Source: Euglena gracilis (lineage: Eukaryota > Euglenida > Euglenophyceae > Euglenales). Taken from it: 64,000 nt of DNA. The stretch lies in the NCBI GenBank assembly GCA_039621445.1, contig CP154954.1, positions 16,770,589 through 16,834,588 on the forward strand, given 5' to 3'. Below the pieces are notes generated by a model that saw only the letters and a program-made list of their open reading frames with translations, searched no databases and had not been told where the DNA came from. Position numbers and translations under genes: made by a program. This document shows, one piece after another, positions 1-10,385 of the stretch (positions within the stretch are counted from its first letter, which is position 1; the number at the start of each line of letters is the position of its first letter).

Positions 1-189
1 GTATCTTTCGCTGGTGTGACCGATTCAAAAGCATTCCCGCTGGCGCTCATGGGTCCGTCCACCCTTGCAAATTTGTCAGCCAGCAATGCCTCCTGCCACG
101 ACGAGAGTATGATGAGCCTGCAAGACGGAGAGCGGGGGCAGGCCACAATGTCGGTCAGCGAAATGTTGCTACCAACCCCTCTGCCGTAG
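1..189 (+). CDS. possible 3' exon, hypothetical protein (partial)
   Basis: An open frame runs from base 1 to a TAG at 187-189 (62 codons), so any upstream part lies outside the window. The product would be Ser/Met/Ala-rich and hydrophilic; I recognise no domain. Support comes from a diverged paralogue at 37,413-37,556, where the shared C-terminal stretch (core MSLQDGERGQAT) is also open and also ends in a TAG soon after. Bases 27-152 align with 37,429-37,552 with a few indels, and the residues upstream of the core are read in different relative frames. The two copies could equally be a non-coding repeat. A 20-base match to the first bases also occurs near 13,858. Low confidence as a gene, good confidence as a duplicated segment. 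Confidence 0.3.
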   Translation, partial: VSFAGVTDSKAFPLALMGPSTLANLSASNASCHDESMMSLQDGERGQATMSVSEMLLPTPLP

Positions 190-657
190 AGTCTCCCGGA
201 TGGAATTGGCTTGTTGTGGGGTTGAGCCAGGCATTAGAAGAATATCGAAACTGAAGGGAAAAAAGCCATCTGCAAATCATGTAAAAGAAATCGATTTTGA
301 CCAATTTTTGAGCTAGGCAGGCCATATCCGACCGATTCTTACAAAATTTTCCCCGTTTGCCTCGTTTTGACCCATGCACTTTGCATTTGAAGAAAAAATA
401 CACTACACTGCAGCCGCCCTTCGGGGGTTGGACAGAGATTAAAACCGGGCTATACAGGGGACGGGGTCCGAGGCTGGGAAAAGACGCTGGCTGGCTGGCT
501 GGACACGCCGGGGTCCAGCAAAAGTTCCCGTGCCTCTCCAATCAATATCACAAAACCGGGTTTCTTCCCCCCATGTGCATGGTCAAGATTGGATATGAGG
601 CCAGGGGATGAAGGCAACTTCACAAGGTGGCAGGCAACGATCTTCAGGGTCTACCGC

Positions 658-817
658 GTGATGTGGTCTGGGCGCAGTCCGAGCCGCTTCGGAGCCGCGC
701 AGCTGCAGCCACAGGTCGGACTTGCCGGGGAGCTGCTGCAAGAGGCTGAACGGGGCGGCCATATTTGGGAGGCGGGCCGGGGCAAAGACTTGCCGGAGAA
801 CCCTGTCAGAAGAGAGC
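658..817 (+). repeat. dispersed duplicate, copy 1 (copy 2 at 38,666-38,816)
   Basis: About 155 bases are shared with 38,666-38,816 at high identity (for example 690-745 is nearly identical). Both strands stay open in both copies. The plus frame contains GAAQLQPQVGLAGE in both and the minus frame LPGKSDLWLQLRGSEAARTA in both, so the strand cannot be chosen. It may be an old exon or a repeat. Confidence 0.6.
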
Positions 818-864
818 AGGCGTTCATCTGGGGTTTCTGTGGAAGCCGACACGCTGGGCACAGC

Positions 865-1173
865 AAGGGCGGTCCTTAAGCAAATATAAAAAAACTCCGC
901 TGAGCCAGCACACTGAGTGAAAAATACACAGGAAAATGGGCGAAATTTTGGCATTTACAGTGAGAACAGGTCGACATCAGGCAAAAAAATGATTCCTGGC
1001 ACCCTTGGACCATCGTCCATCCCCCAAATCATCAAAAACTGTGTTTTTTGACTGTTCAATTTTTGTCCCCGTTCAAGTCCCAGTCTGGCCCTTAGCCGGC
1101 CCTTTGGCTGAATGGGAGGCGGTCCTTAAGGAAATAAAAAAAAAAACTTTCCTGTCCCTTAAGGACCGCCCTG
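865..1173. mobile_element. hAT-like MITE, element A
   Basis: The element is 309 bp and is flanked by a perfect 8-bp direct repeat GGCACAGC (857-864 and 1174-1181). The left end is AAGGGCGGTCCTTAAG; the right end read in reverse complement is CAGGGCGGTCCTTAAG, one mismatch in 16. The right end also folds on itself (about 1128-1173). It has no coding capacity. Its right terminal 50 bp resembles the left end of element J (48,995) and the end of fragment K (51,982), defining a CAGGGCGGTCC subfamily. An 8-bp duplication and a CAGG terminus are hallmarks of hAT transposons; calling this a non-autonomous hAT-like element is inference because no transposase is present. Confidence 0.8.
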
Positions 1174-1174
1174 G

Positions 1175-1947
1175 GCACAGCACCCAAATCGCATCCTGTG
1201 CACCGATTTTCCAGGTCAGGTCCAGGACCACAATCCAAAAACGTGGATTTGTTCCTACCAGTGCTTTGAGCCAAAGGTCACCACATTGATGTACTTTTGC
1301 ACAAAACGTACCCTTACTTGTGAAGAATTTACTTATGACCCTCAACCAGACCTCACAGACCCTGCTGGCGTATTCTCCCTCGGTGTCCGCTGCCGCATCA
1401 TCGCCTACGTACCACGCTCTTCGACCGCGAGGAGGAGTCCCCTTCCATACCCCAAGTGAGACACCACCGACCCCGCCCGCAGCTTGGTGCGGTGCTGATG
1501 GGACGCTTCATCGCAAGCTAGGAAAACATTCTCCCACATGCGGGACTTCAAAGAGAGCATCGCCAACGTCGCCCTACCCTGAGAAACTCGATTGTTCGGT
1601 CTGGAGCTGCTTCCTGCAACGCCGGTGGCAGGCCTCCGATGTCCGCTCCAAGGAGTTCCACAACTGGTTTCGGAAGATGCTTCAATACCTGCGCTCCCAA
1701 GGGTCAGCTCATGCCCCCAAACCCCAGGTACCCATCCCCACACATCAGGCAAGCCAACAATCCATTGTTCTGGCAGACCTTTGTCCCACACCGACCACAA
1801 CCCCCGCCCCCGCAAATCCCCCCAGTTCCACCTCCAAGCAGTCAAATGAGCGATCTCAACTCGTGCCTGAACACCCCGGCGGCCATCCCCACACTGCCTC
1901 TCGGAGCCCCCATCGTCAAGGTTGTGGAGGAGGAGGTCCACACCTAA
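1175..1947 (+). pseudogene. frame-broken gene-like stretch with weak SET-like motif
   Basis: Three successive open segments in different frames read like one hydrophilic protein. Segment 1 (1175-1459) has CFEPKVTT at about 1262 and CEEFTYDP at about 1319, resembling the NHSCxPNV ... GEELTYDY end of SET methyltransferase domains, but with the catalytic-region NHS replaced by SYQ. Segment 2 (1575-1703) contains SKEFHNWFRKMLQYLRSQG. Segment 3 (1702-1947) is proline-rich and ends at a TAA. No clean GT...AG pair joins the segments, so indels or pseudogenisation are more likely than splicing. Element A sits at the start; joining the flanks across its target site keeps segment 1 open upstream to about 751. 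The SET assignment is a guess from motif resemblance, and a continuous frame over the same region is also open from 1320 to 2930. Confidence 0.22.
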
Positions 1948-2442
1948 GAGCCGCACAGTACACCACAGGCACCAGGGGCCGACGACGCACCATTGCCGGG
2001 GCGGTCCGTTTTGTTTCGGAGGGTTTGCAGCCATTTCCCAAACCTCCAACCAACATCCAGCTGAACACAGCAGAGGACCCCCGTGAGGCCTCGAGCAGCC
2101 CCCCTCGTGGAGCCGGAGCCAATCTGGAGGGTGCCGAGGGGGACGCGTCCAGCCCTATCAACCGCGTTGTGATCCAAGAGGGTGCCCCGGTGGCAATGCG
2201 TAGCCCTCCCCCCTGTGCAGGTGCCGTCCCAAGTGTTGCCGTTGAGGCCTTCACCCTCATGCAAAGTGCTATGCAGAAGGATGCCCCGGAGGCCGTGTCC
2301 AGCCCTCGAAGGTGCCACCGAGGCCTTGACCAGCCCTCCCTGCGCAGGCACCATCCCGGAGGGTGCCTCACAGGTAGGAGCGCCAGAATTCAATGGGGCC
2401 CACCGATGTGTGTTGGAAAGGCCAGTGCTGGTGGACCCATGC

Positions 2443-2535
2443 CCGTTCCGGTGCAATTGCCCATGCCCGTGCCAGTGCCAGTGCCAGTGCCAGTGCCGGT
2501 GCGGGTGCTGGTGCAAGTCCCCGTGCCAGTCCACG
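2443..2535. repeat. (CCAGTG)n hexanucleotide-like repeat
   Basis: Degenerate tandem units of CCNGTG or CCAGTG run through this stretch; in the plus frame of the long 1320-2930 open frame they encode a Pro-Val run, and in other frames Cys-Gln or Ala-Ser. The long open frame downstream of about 1950 therefore owes much of its length to low-complexity sequence. Confidence 0.75.
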
Positions 2536-2858
2536 TGCGGTCACCTCTAGACCAGCCAAAAATTGGACTGCAGGCTGAGCAGGGGGTGTGGAAAAAGAAC
2601 AAAAAAATATACACAACAGAAAAGGCACATCAAAATTTCACCCCTGAGCCTCAAACTGGTGAGGTTCACCGGCCGAGTGTACCCCTCCCCAGTGAATGTT
2701 CATTGATGACTTTACTTGGGAGGTCCGGGACCCCTCCTTCCATCTGCCTGACCTCCTCCGGGCCAATATCTTGGTTCATTTCTGTGGCCCAAATCGGCCA
2801 CACCCCCCCAGCCGGGGGATTTGCCCAAGCCATGATTGAAAGGGGGGCAAATTGCATA

Positions 2859-3104
2859 CTGGGCGCTTGGCCCCCGACTTGGCTGCGCTTGTCCCAAAGG
2901 TTGGAACCCTGGCCTTGCCGTCAATTGTGATGGCAAGGCCGGGAGGGCCAACTTAGGGGGCCAAGTTTGCATGTTAAGAATTTCGGCATGCACAAAATGG
3001 GCCAAAAACCTTAAAAAATGGGCGGCCAAGGTGGCAAGGGAAGGCTGAAGCCCAACTTTAGGGGGACAGGTGCACATGCAAGGAGGAGTGGAGCCAAGCG
3101 CCTG
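2859..3104 (+). repeat. dispersed repeat family R1, copy a (reference copy)
   Basis: Member of a family found at least six times. Shared landmarks in order: a GGGCGCTTGGCC-type left end, CCAACTTAGGGGGCCAAGTT, TTTGCATGTTAAGAATTTC, an A-rich stretch with CAAAATGGGCCAAAAA, AAGGCTGAAG, a second TTTGCATG/GCATGCAAGGAGGAG, and a GCCAAGCGCCTGGGG right end. The ends are inverted copies of each other (CAGGCGCTTGGC versus CTGGGCGCTTGGC). No target duplication was found. Confidence 0.65.
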
Positions 3105-4330
3105 GGGCTGGGTTGGGAGTGCTTGAACCCATTGGTGGGTGCAACAAAAAACAGCTGCCGTGATATCTTCACCATCAATTTGTTTTGACTGCCATTTTAA
3201 TTCCCCCTCTCAAAACTGGTCTGTCTCTCAAAATTGCTGTTGGTGGAAAAGAATCCAGCTGTTTTCAGGAAGCTCGGGTCGCTGGTTCTCCTCCCAACTC
3301 GTTCCGCAATAAACACACAATCCGACAACAAAGCCCACGCACACATAGTTCTGTCGCAGACCACATTGCAGGGGCTGCAGCGCATCGGGATGCCTGCGCA
3401 TGACGGACATCCACTCGCCATCCACTTGGGAGGCAAGGAGTGGGGCAGGGAGGGGCCCTGTGGCCCTGTGTTGCGGGTGGAAGCCGTTGGGGTTTTTGGG
3501 CCAACTGTCCCCTCTCTGGGCTTGTGGCCAAGCCGCCATATCAACATCAACGGGGCCACACCGAAACGCCTGATGGGTGGGGGGGTGGTCAGGTACCTCC
3601 AAGCCAGAATGGGGGGGGGGGTGAGGGCCCCCAGCTATTCCTAAAGTTTGCATGAAAACATTGGCCTAAAAATGTGTGCCTTGGGGAAAAATGGAAAAGT
3701 GGGGGGACACCCAGATGGGGGGGGGGGTGCAAAATATCCACACGGGCAGGCAAAAAAAAAATCACTGTATAAAACCGCACACAAGTACACACAACTGCAA
3801 AAAGGCATGCACTGACACATACTGACTTCTGGAAGAAGAAAAAACAGATTGTCAACATTCTGCTGTGACGGACTTTGGAAAAATTTGCTTCTTTGCCAAA
3901 AGAAAGTTCTTGGCTCAGGTGTGAAGGGTTCAGGGAGGTTGGACTCAAAAATAGAGTTACCCAAAAGTGGGTTTTCTCCCCCGAGGAGAAGAAAAGCTTC
4001 TGAGCCAGGCATCGAACTTTGAAACAGCAAAAATCTTTGTAAGAAAGGGGGGGGGCAAAAATGGTATTTTGAAGATTTTGGCCATTATACCTCTAAGTTT
4101 TAGCTGGAAACCCCCAAACCAGCCTTTGCTGGATTTTCGGTGGCCGGTTCCAGCTGGATGGACAAAGGCATACCATTCGCCCACTTTGATGTAGCCAGAC
4201 TGGAAAAAAATTCCAAAGGCAAAATAAAGTCTTTTCCCTGAGGGTCATGCAAACCCTCTGACCTGCAGCCTTGAGTAGTGGTCACAGGGATCCACTGTTT
4301 TTGGCACTGTTGGGCGACCGTGCCCAAAGG
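3105..4330. other. no gene seen; low-complexity spacer
   Basis: This stretch holds only short chance open frames, G-runs around 3606-3625 and 3717-3728, and A-runs. I see no feature that can be supported. Confidence 0.5.
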
Positions 4331-4337
4331 TTCTGTC

Positions 4338-4644
4338 CATGCTTGTGCTTACCAACCGGGGGGGGGGGGGGGAGGGGGGGGGTGGGTGCTATAGGGTGCC
4401 TGCCCCTAGCAGGCACACCCCCCCGGGGGGGGGGGGGGGGATAGGGGTCCGGGCCGGACCCAGAAAATTTTCATTGAAAATAGCCTTTACCAGGCCACCG
4501 GCGCCTTCGGTGCCGGGGTCGGAGGGGGGTGCCTGCTAGGGCAGGCACCCCCCAAAACCCTACTCCCCCCAGGGGGGGGGGGTCGGATCGGGTGCTATGG
4601 GGTGCCTGCCCCTAGCACCCACCCCCCGACTAAGCACAAGCCTG
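4338..4644. mobile_element. hAT-like MITE, element B
   Basis: The element is 307 bp, flanked by a perfect 8-bp direct repeat GTTCTGTC (4330-4337 and 4645-4652). Terminal inverted repeats are CATGCTTGTGCTTA on the left and the complement of CAGGCTTGTGCTTA on the right, 13 of 14 matching. Inside are G-run and C-run blocks, GGGTGCCTGCCCCTAGCA-type inverted words, and a central stem-loop CCGGCGCCTTCGGTGCCGG at about 4497. No protein is encoded. Confidence 0.85.
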
Positions 4645-4820
4645 GTTCTGTCCTGCTGATATGCTTTGAGTTGTGTAACCCATCAAAAGCCTAAATGAAA
4701 TGAGTCAGAGGATTGCTGAGGGACCCAGGGGTCAATAAAAACGGTGCTGGTTAAACTGGAAACCAAAGAATGCCCCAAATCAGAAGCGAGCAGGCCGCTC
4801 TCCCCGACCGCTCCCACCAA

Positions 4821-4925
4821 AGCAGGCTCGGTTTGAAATAGTAATAAACTTCCTTGATATATGCATTGGGTTTGGAGAGGACGGCGAGAACCCGCTTTTG
4901 GCTTTGGTGGAGGCAGCCGCAGCAA
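4821..4925. repeat. dispersed duplicate, copy 1 (copy 2 at 47,334-47,445)
   Basis: About 105 bp around CTTCCTTGATATATG and GAGGACGGCGAG aligns with 47,334-47,445. The minus strand is open in both copies, with similar words (LSSLNP / PSSPNP), but this is too short to call an exon. Confidence 0.55.
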
Positions 4926-5387
4926 AAAAAAAAAAGACAAACAGACAAAACGCCAACAACGAAATTTTCGGCAAATTTGGTCAAAATGTCATTTTTGATA
5001 ATGGTAGGTCTCAAGACAATGATAAAAAATCAGTTTTTGGGTGGTTTGCAGCCGAAAAAATTGTCCCCGGTGGCTTTCAGTTCTCCTCCTGGGGGGGGGG
5101 GGGTATAACCCCTGGGCCTGGGGGGCTGGAGGGCTTCCCCTTCGGCGACCTCTTCTGTGAGTTGATTTTCGATGATGGGTCGAAAATTCGGGCTTTGTCC
5201 CAAAAACAGGAAAAAAAAACCCCCTTCCAGCACCGGGCACCACTTTTTTTTTTTAAAAAACGCCTTTGGTAACTATGTGCATTCTGTACGTACACCTGCT
5301 ACAGGGCATTGAAACTAATTGACTGCCATTGACTGCCATTGAAACCGATCGACATCTGCCAAACATGATATCAATGACCAAGGAGGG

Positions 5388-5439
5388 GTGCATCCCCCCC
5401 AAGCTGAGCGATGGTGCATCCCCCCCAAGCTGAGCGATG
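5388..5439. repeat. two tandem 25-26-bp units
   Basis: GTGCATCCCCCCCAAGCTGA followed by GCGATG occurs twice in a row, nearly identical. Confidence 0.8.
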
Positions 5440-5474
5440 TAGACCATACGTGGACACCTTAAATGTGTGGTTCA

Positions 5475-5811
5475 TACCTCCCCCCCCCTTGTCGTTGACA
5501 CGCCAATGTTCCAGAAAAGTGTCGTTGACACGCCGTGTCAACGACACAGCACCTAAAAAAAAATCGACCGCACCAGTAACAATGAATGACCCCGTGAATG
5601 CATGTCCGCCACACTGTGGCCGGTGCGAATGGGGATGACATTCAAAGCCATGGCTGGAAAGAAGATTCAACCCATTGTTGAAATGTCCTGGCTGAAAGTT
5701 GTCAGAAACTGTGGTCAACGCAAAAGAAAAAAATATGTTCCAGGAAAGTGTCGTTGACACGGGGGGTGTGTCAACGACACGCCGTGTCAACGACAAGGGG
5801 GGGGGGAGGTA
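5475..5811. mobile_element. inverted-repeat element, family M (TGTCGTTGACACG ends)
   Basis: The 337-bp stretch starts TACCTCC, a C-run and TTGTCGTTGACACG, and ends with the reverse complement CGTGTCAACGACAA, a G-run and GGAGGTA. Extra copies of GTGTCGTTGACACG and its complement lie just inside both ends. A related body occurs at about 29,446-29,745: in both, a CNATGGCTGG...AAGA word is followed some 80-100 bp later by AACNCGANAA / AACGCAAAAG and then GTNTNGTTGACACGG-type sequence. No target duplication could be identified. Confidence 0.6.
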
Positions 5812-5819
5812 ACTGTGGG

Positions 5820-6200
5820 GGGGTTGCGCTTCAACTGGAGTCTCAACAAATGCAACAGAACAAAACGCAAATAAACAAATAAAGCCACAAAAAACACAAA
5901 GAATGGGAATTCGACAGGTATGAATTCCAAAAAAAAATTGCGCTCTGACTTCGACAAATGCAATTTGTTGGCTAAAAGAAATTCAAAAATGAAGGAAAGG
6001 CAATTGGCAAAAATAAAATAAAGTAAAGTAAAGTAAATGAAATGATATAAAGTCAGAAACTTGGTCAACGCAAAAGAAAAAAAAAAAAAAAATTCTGTCA
6101 AATTCATTTTTGCAGTTAAGGAACAAAAAAAAAAAAAAAAAAAAAAACAAAGGAAACTCAAATGGAGTTTGAGTTTGAGAATGGAGAATGAACTCATCCA
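5820..6200. other. A/T-rich low-complexity spacer
   Basis: Long A-runs (6076-6093, 6126-6147) and AAGTAAAGTAAAGTAAATG-like repeats; no gene seen. AACGCAAAAGAAAAAAA at 6066 repeats a word found in element M at 5716. Confidence 0.6.
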
Positions 6201-6211
6201 TCCATCCCTTC

Positions 6212-6395
6212 CTGGGCGCTTGGCACGGGCCACAAATGAAGGTACGGCCCCGAGGGCAATTTGGGGGGAAAGTCGAGTGTTAAGAATTTAGGCCATGACA
6301 AATAAGCCAAAAAAGCCTAATGGGGGGACAAGGTTGCACGGCCGAAGGCCAACTTTTGGGCCAAATTTGCATGTGGAGATTATGGGGGCCAAGAG
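6212..6395 (+). repeat. dispersed repeat family R1, copy b
   Basis: Carries the CTGGGCGCTTGGC left end, GTTAAGAATTTAGG, AATAAGCCAAAAAAGCC, CGGCCGAAGGCC and CCAAATTTGCATGTGGAG landmarks of R1 in the same order as copy a. Confidence 0.5.
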
Positions 6396-6669
6396 TATGG
6401 AGGGGATCCAAAGCTGTTGAAACTGACTGCAAAAGGCCACAGACACTCCAACAACAGCCCAAATAGCTTTTTCGGCACCTTTGGCCTTTTCACTTTGGCA
6501 CCTTTCGCAATCTTACATCATCCCTTCCCAGGACCCGAAGTGCTGGTGTAAACAGCAAATATCAAAAAAGCACATCCAAAAATAAGATTAGATTTGAGCA
6601 ACCAATCGAAACAGTGGACCTGGGTCTTATTGGGGGGGTTATTATTCTTATTTTGCCTTCCAATTATTT

Positions 6670-7153
6670 TGCAGAATTCTGCACAATCCACATGTTTTAA
6701 ACCCCCCTAATAAGTGCACGGGTGCGCGCATTTTAAGGACGTAGTTTCGGACCCCATGGGTGCGAAATTAGGGCAGTGCGCACTTTTTAGGGCAAAGCCA
6801 AAAATACTGACATTACCCCCACTCTTTTTCAGTTTTCCCCCAACTTTGTGATTTCGCTATGAGTCAAGTGATTATGTGTCAAATGTGTCAAATTGGGCTT
6901 GGACGATGAAAGTATTTGGAATGAGAAGGACAGTTCTGAGAATTGTGTGTGTTTTCAGACCTGAGATATGACAATGATTTCTTTGGGGGGTGCGCGCATT
7001 TTAAGGAGGTAGTTTCGGACCCTTGGGGGGTGCGCACTTATTAGGGCACTGCGCACAATTAGGGCAGTGCGCACTTATGAGGGGGTGGGGTTAGACTGAT
7101 TTGGACCAATTTGATCATTTTAGTCCCTTTCGTAAATTTAGGGAAATCACAAA
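6670..7153. repeat. direct duplicate with GCGCAC/AGGGCA motifs, copy 1
   Basis: Shares ordered blocks with 7420-7763: TGCAGAATTC, CATGTTTTAAACCCCC, TAATAAGTGCACGGG, GCGCATTTTAAGGACGTAG, AGGGCAGTGCGCAC, GGGCAAAGCCAAAA, AGACTGATTTGGA and AAATTTAGGGAAATCA. Copy 1 is longer. The word GTGCGCACTTATTAGGGCA is itself repeated inside each copy. Confidence 0.75.
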
Positions 7154-7419
7154 AATTGATGCAATTGAGGGAATTGATGCAAAAAAACAGCCCAAAACTT
7201 AAATAACAAAAAAAAAAAATTGCAGAAAGAAAAAAAAAACCCAAAACAAAAAAAAACCCAGCTAAACCAAAAAAAAAAAGAAAAAAACAAAAAACCTCCC
7301 AAAAAAAAGACCCCGAAAAAAAAAAAGGGTGAAAGCTCCCAAACGAAGTGCAAAAAAAACAAAAAATATTAAAAAAGCACCAAAAAAAAACAGAAAAAAA
7401 TGGGGGCACCGCAAACACC
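7154..7419. other. poly-A-rich linker
   Basis: Almost entirely A-runs broken by single C and G bases between the two direct duplicates. Long open frames on the minus strand here are Phe-rich artefacts. Confidence 0.7.
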
Positions 7420-7763
7420 TGCAGAATTCACAATCCACCATGTTTTAAACCCCCTAATAAGTGCACGGGCGCGCATTTTAAGGACGTAGTTTCGGACCCC
7501 AAGGGTGCGCACTTATTAGGGCAGTGCGCACTTTTAGGGCAAAGCCAAAATACTGACACTTTTTCACCCCCCAATCAAATTTGCTTGTTTCCTAGAAGGC
7601 GTTGAGTGTGTGCTTTCCGACCTGATATGACTTGGGGGGTGCGCACTTTTTACTTGGGGGGTGCGCATTATTAGGGCACTGCGCACAATTAGGGCAGTGC
7701 GCAGGGGTGGGTGTTAGACTGATTTGGATGATCATTTTAGTCCCTTCAAAATTTAGGGAAATC
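7420..7763. repeat. direct duplicate with GCGCAC/AGGGCA motifs, copy 2
   Basis: Shorter copy of 6670-7153 with the same block order; about 140 bp of copy 1 is missing or altered in the middle. Confidence 0.75.
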
Positions 7764-7950
7764 AAAAAAAAAAAAAACCAAAAAAAATAATAATAATAAT
7801 AATAAATATGTGCATTGTGAAAAAATCCGAAGATGGAAAAAAGGGCTGGGTAATTCCCTTTGGGTCAGTTTTGGCAGACAGCAATCTTCTAAAATGCTTT
7901 CTAGCCTTGTTCTTGTTGTCCCCTGAAAAATTATCATGCAGATTATATGC

Positions 7951-8015
7951 AAAGTTGTTGTTGTTGTGTGTGGTTGTTGTTGTTGTTGTTGCTGTGGTTG
8001 TTGTTGTTGTTAAAG
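7951..8015. repeat. (GTT)n microsatellite
   Basis: Interrupted GTT units with GTGTGTG and CTG interruptions. Confidence 0.85.
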
Positions 8016-8420
8016 TTATTGCAAAAACTATGCAAATTATGCGGAATTATGGAGGATTATGCCTCCCACCCCCAACCCTGCCTTAATGCTTCAATTACCC
8101 CTCCGAAACACATCGCCTCAACCATGTCCCCCCCTCGGGGGCATAACCTCCCTTAAAAGAAGCACAGGGTCCTGCAAGCGCAGTGTCCACATAAAAATGC
8201 ACCCCCCCACCGCCGGTCCACTACGAGCGCACCCGTTCTTCTATTTGTGGGTGGGTCAGGAATGGGACATCAATGCAAATTGCGGAGGACCCCGTGTGCA
8301 AGCACAATGCATTTTGTGAGGACGCTTTCTCCCGTTAGTCTCCTCCTGGCTAGTTCCAAACACACACAATTGATTGGATGAAACTGTCACACGACTGGAT
8401 TGAATGTTCCTCCACGATTG

Positions 8421-8600
8421 ACGGCAAAGCTGGGGTGCCAACTTTAGGGGACCAAATTGCATATTAAGAATTTCAGCAGTCCAGCACAAAATTCAAAATT
8501 GGCCAAGAACATTAAAGGGGGGGGCAAGATCGCAAGTTAAGGCCGAAGGCCAACGAGTTTGCATGTAAGGAGGAGAGGCTGCCAAACGAGGGGGCAGCGG
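8421..8600 (+). repeat. dispersed repeat family R1, copy c
   Basis: Shows GGGTGCCAACTTTAGGGG, ATATTAAGAATTTCAGCA, GGCCAAGAACATTAAA, TTAAGGCCGAAGGCCAACG and TTTGCATGTAAGGAGGAG in the R1 order. Confidence 0.6.
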
Positions 8601-8620
8601 AGATACCTGCACATCAAATG

Positions 8621-8725
8621 CCTGGACCCTTCCACACAGATGGGCTGAAAAAAAAGCGGGTTGAGCTGCGCTTATGGGGAACTGGGGTGAGGTCAGTTCG
8701 GATTCCTGGCACTTCCAACAGCAGC
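8621..8725. repeat. dispersed duplicate, copy 1 (copy 2 at 50,786-50,893)
   Basis: CCCTTCCAC-CAGATGGG, GAGCTGCGCT-ATGGGGAACT and CTGGCACTTCCAACAGCA are shared in order with 50,786-50,893. No stable reading frame chosen. Confidence 0.6.
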
Positions 8726-9452
8726 TGTGCGTGTTGTGAGGGGAGTCGGTTCAGTGAACACCACAGAACACTCCCTGGCTGGCAAATCATTTTCCAATGA
8801 CTGCCGCCTTGCCAGCCCCAAACCGCATTGGCCCGCCGATCTAAGCATTGGAAAATATGAATCAGAGTGGTGTTGCCCGCACAAAGAGGAAGTACGAGTT
8901 GGAAAGATGGACCATAAAACGGAATGAGAAACCTCCCTTTTTCCCCTTCAAAAAGAAGAAGTCAAAACCACAAAAACTCATTTGAAAAAATTTGAAAAAA
9001 TTTGAAAAAAAGTTTTTGAAAAAAGACGATATGTTTAATGGGACTTTGGTTTATTGCCGAGCTGTAAAAACACAAACTTAACTAACCTTGAAACCTTTGA
9101 TGCGGTTTGATTGCTCCAGGAATGTCGCTTTGACACGGGGGCAGGGGTGCAACGGAATGGTAACAATAATGAAAACAGCAAATAACCAGGAAAGGGGTGA
9201 GTGTCAACAACATGGCGTGGACGGGATAAGGTGGAGAACTTCCAAAATTTCCACAACTGGGGATGAAACTCATGAACTGGGGTCCAGGGAGATTCAAGCT
9301 CAGTACAACCTTTATCAGGAAAGGTGGTTTCAAAAGCAGGAAGCCCCTAGCTCGCAAATCATTCCCCAGCTGGCGACCCCCAGAACCCCAGAAGGGAGGG
9401 CGGATCCACAAAAAATTGCTCAACCACCCTGGCAATTGGGGAGGGGGTCCAC

Positions 9453-10159
9453 CAGGGTTTGATATAAGGACAGGTGGGGGGGTCGGGACAATACAATTGC
9501 CCACAACCCCCGGGGGGGGGGGGGGGGCCCCCCCCCCCCCGGGGGGGGGGGGGTCGGCCACTCAGAAAAACGGCCACTTTCCAGTCACTTTAGGTCATTT
9601 TAGGCCCAAAAAAATTTTCCGGCGCCTTTGGCGCCTCGGGGTCACTCAAGCCACTTTTGCCCACTCCTGGCCGCCCCCCCCCCGGGGGGGAGGGGTCCGG
9701 GCCAAAAACCAGTCAGTCACTCTGAAAAAACCAGTCACCCACCCCCCCGGGGGGGGGTCGGTCAGTGCTTAGTGCTTAAGCAATTGTCTGGTCCGGACCC
9801 CCCCCCCGCGGACCAGGAGGGGGGGGGACACCCCCCACCTAAACAATAGCGCGGGCCAGGTGACCGAAATTCAGCCGCGCGCAAAGCGCCGAACCGAAAA
9901 ATTTTGATACCCCAAAACGACCAACAGTGCCATTTTGGTCATTTTTTGTGTAAAAATTTGCAAAAAATGCAAAAAATTTTCGGCGCAAAGTGCCGGAGGA
10001 AAAAAAATTGACCCTTCTTGGGTGTGTCCCGGGTACCCCCCCAGGGTCGGTCCAGACCCCCCTGGCAGGTGGGGGGGGTCCGGACCCCCCTGCGGGCCAG
10101 GAGGGGGGGGGGAAACCCCTGCACCTAAACTATGTACGCCCTCCTTGTATCAAATCCTG
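9453..10159. mobile_element. hAT-like MITE, element D (host of nested element C)
   Basis: The 707-bp element is flanked by a perfect 8-bp direct repeat GGGTCCAC (9445-9452 and 10,160-10,167). The left end CAGGGTTTGATATAAGGA matches the reverse complement of the right end, CAGGATTTGATACAAGGA, at 16 of 18. About 300 bp is the nested element C, so D itself is about 400 bp. Inside D are two GGCGC-type stem-loops (about 9880 and 9980) beside AAAAATTTT runs, and two related blocks of GGACCAGGAGGGGGGGG type. No coding sequence. Confidence 0.85.
9490..9790. mobile_element. hAT-like MITE, element C (nested in D)
   Basis: The 301-bp element is flanked by GTCGGGAC (9482-9489) and GTCCGGAC (9791-9798), 7 of 8 matching. 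Its ends contain CAATTG, and the right end reads TTAAGCAATTGTCTG. It is clearly related to element E at 39,952-40,303: both carry TCGGCCACTCAGAAAAACGG, CCAGTCACTTTAGG, a central CCGGCGCC stem-loop and CCAGTCAGTCACTCTGAAAA in the same order. Confidence 0.8.
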
Positions 10160-10385
10160 GGGTCCACCCTCCCACCAAACAAAAATTCGGCTGGAAGTCT
10201 TTCAAAAAAGTTCCGGTCTGGCCTTCGGTCGGGACAGACTGGCCCATGGTGCACCTCCCCCGCCCCCACCCCCTGGTTCTTGAAAACCCATCTGTCCCCT
10301 GGAGGCAGGTGTGGGGTGAAATGCGGTGGCACTGCCAGTGGCACTGCAGGCCGTTACACCACTTGTCTTTTTTTCCCCTTTTTAA

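Noticed and set aside
1320-2930. A single 536-codon gene
   Set aside because: The frame runs through unlike segments and a Pro-Val repeat, and better-looking pieces lie in other frames; GC-rich composition keeps several frames open.
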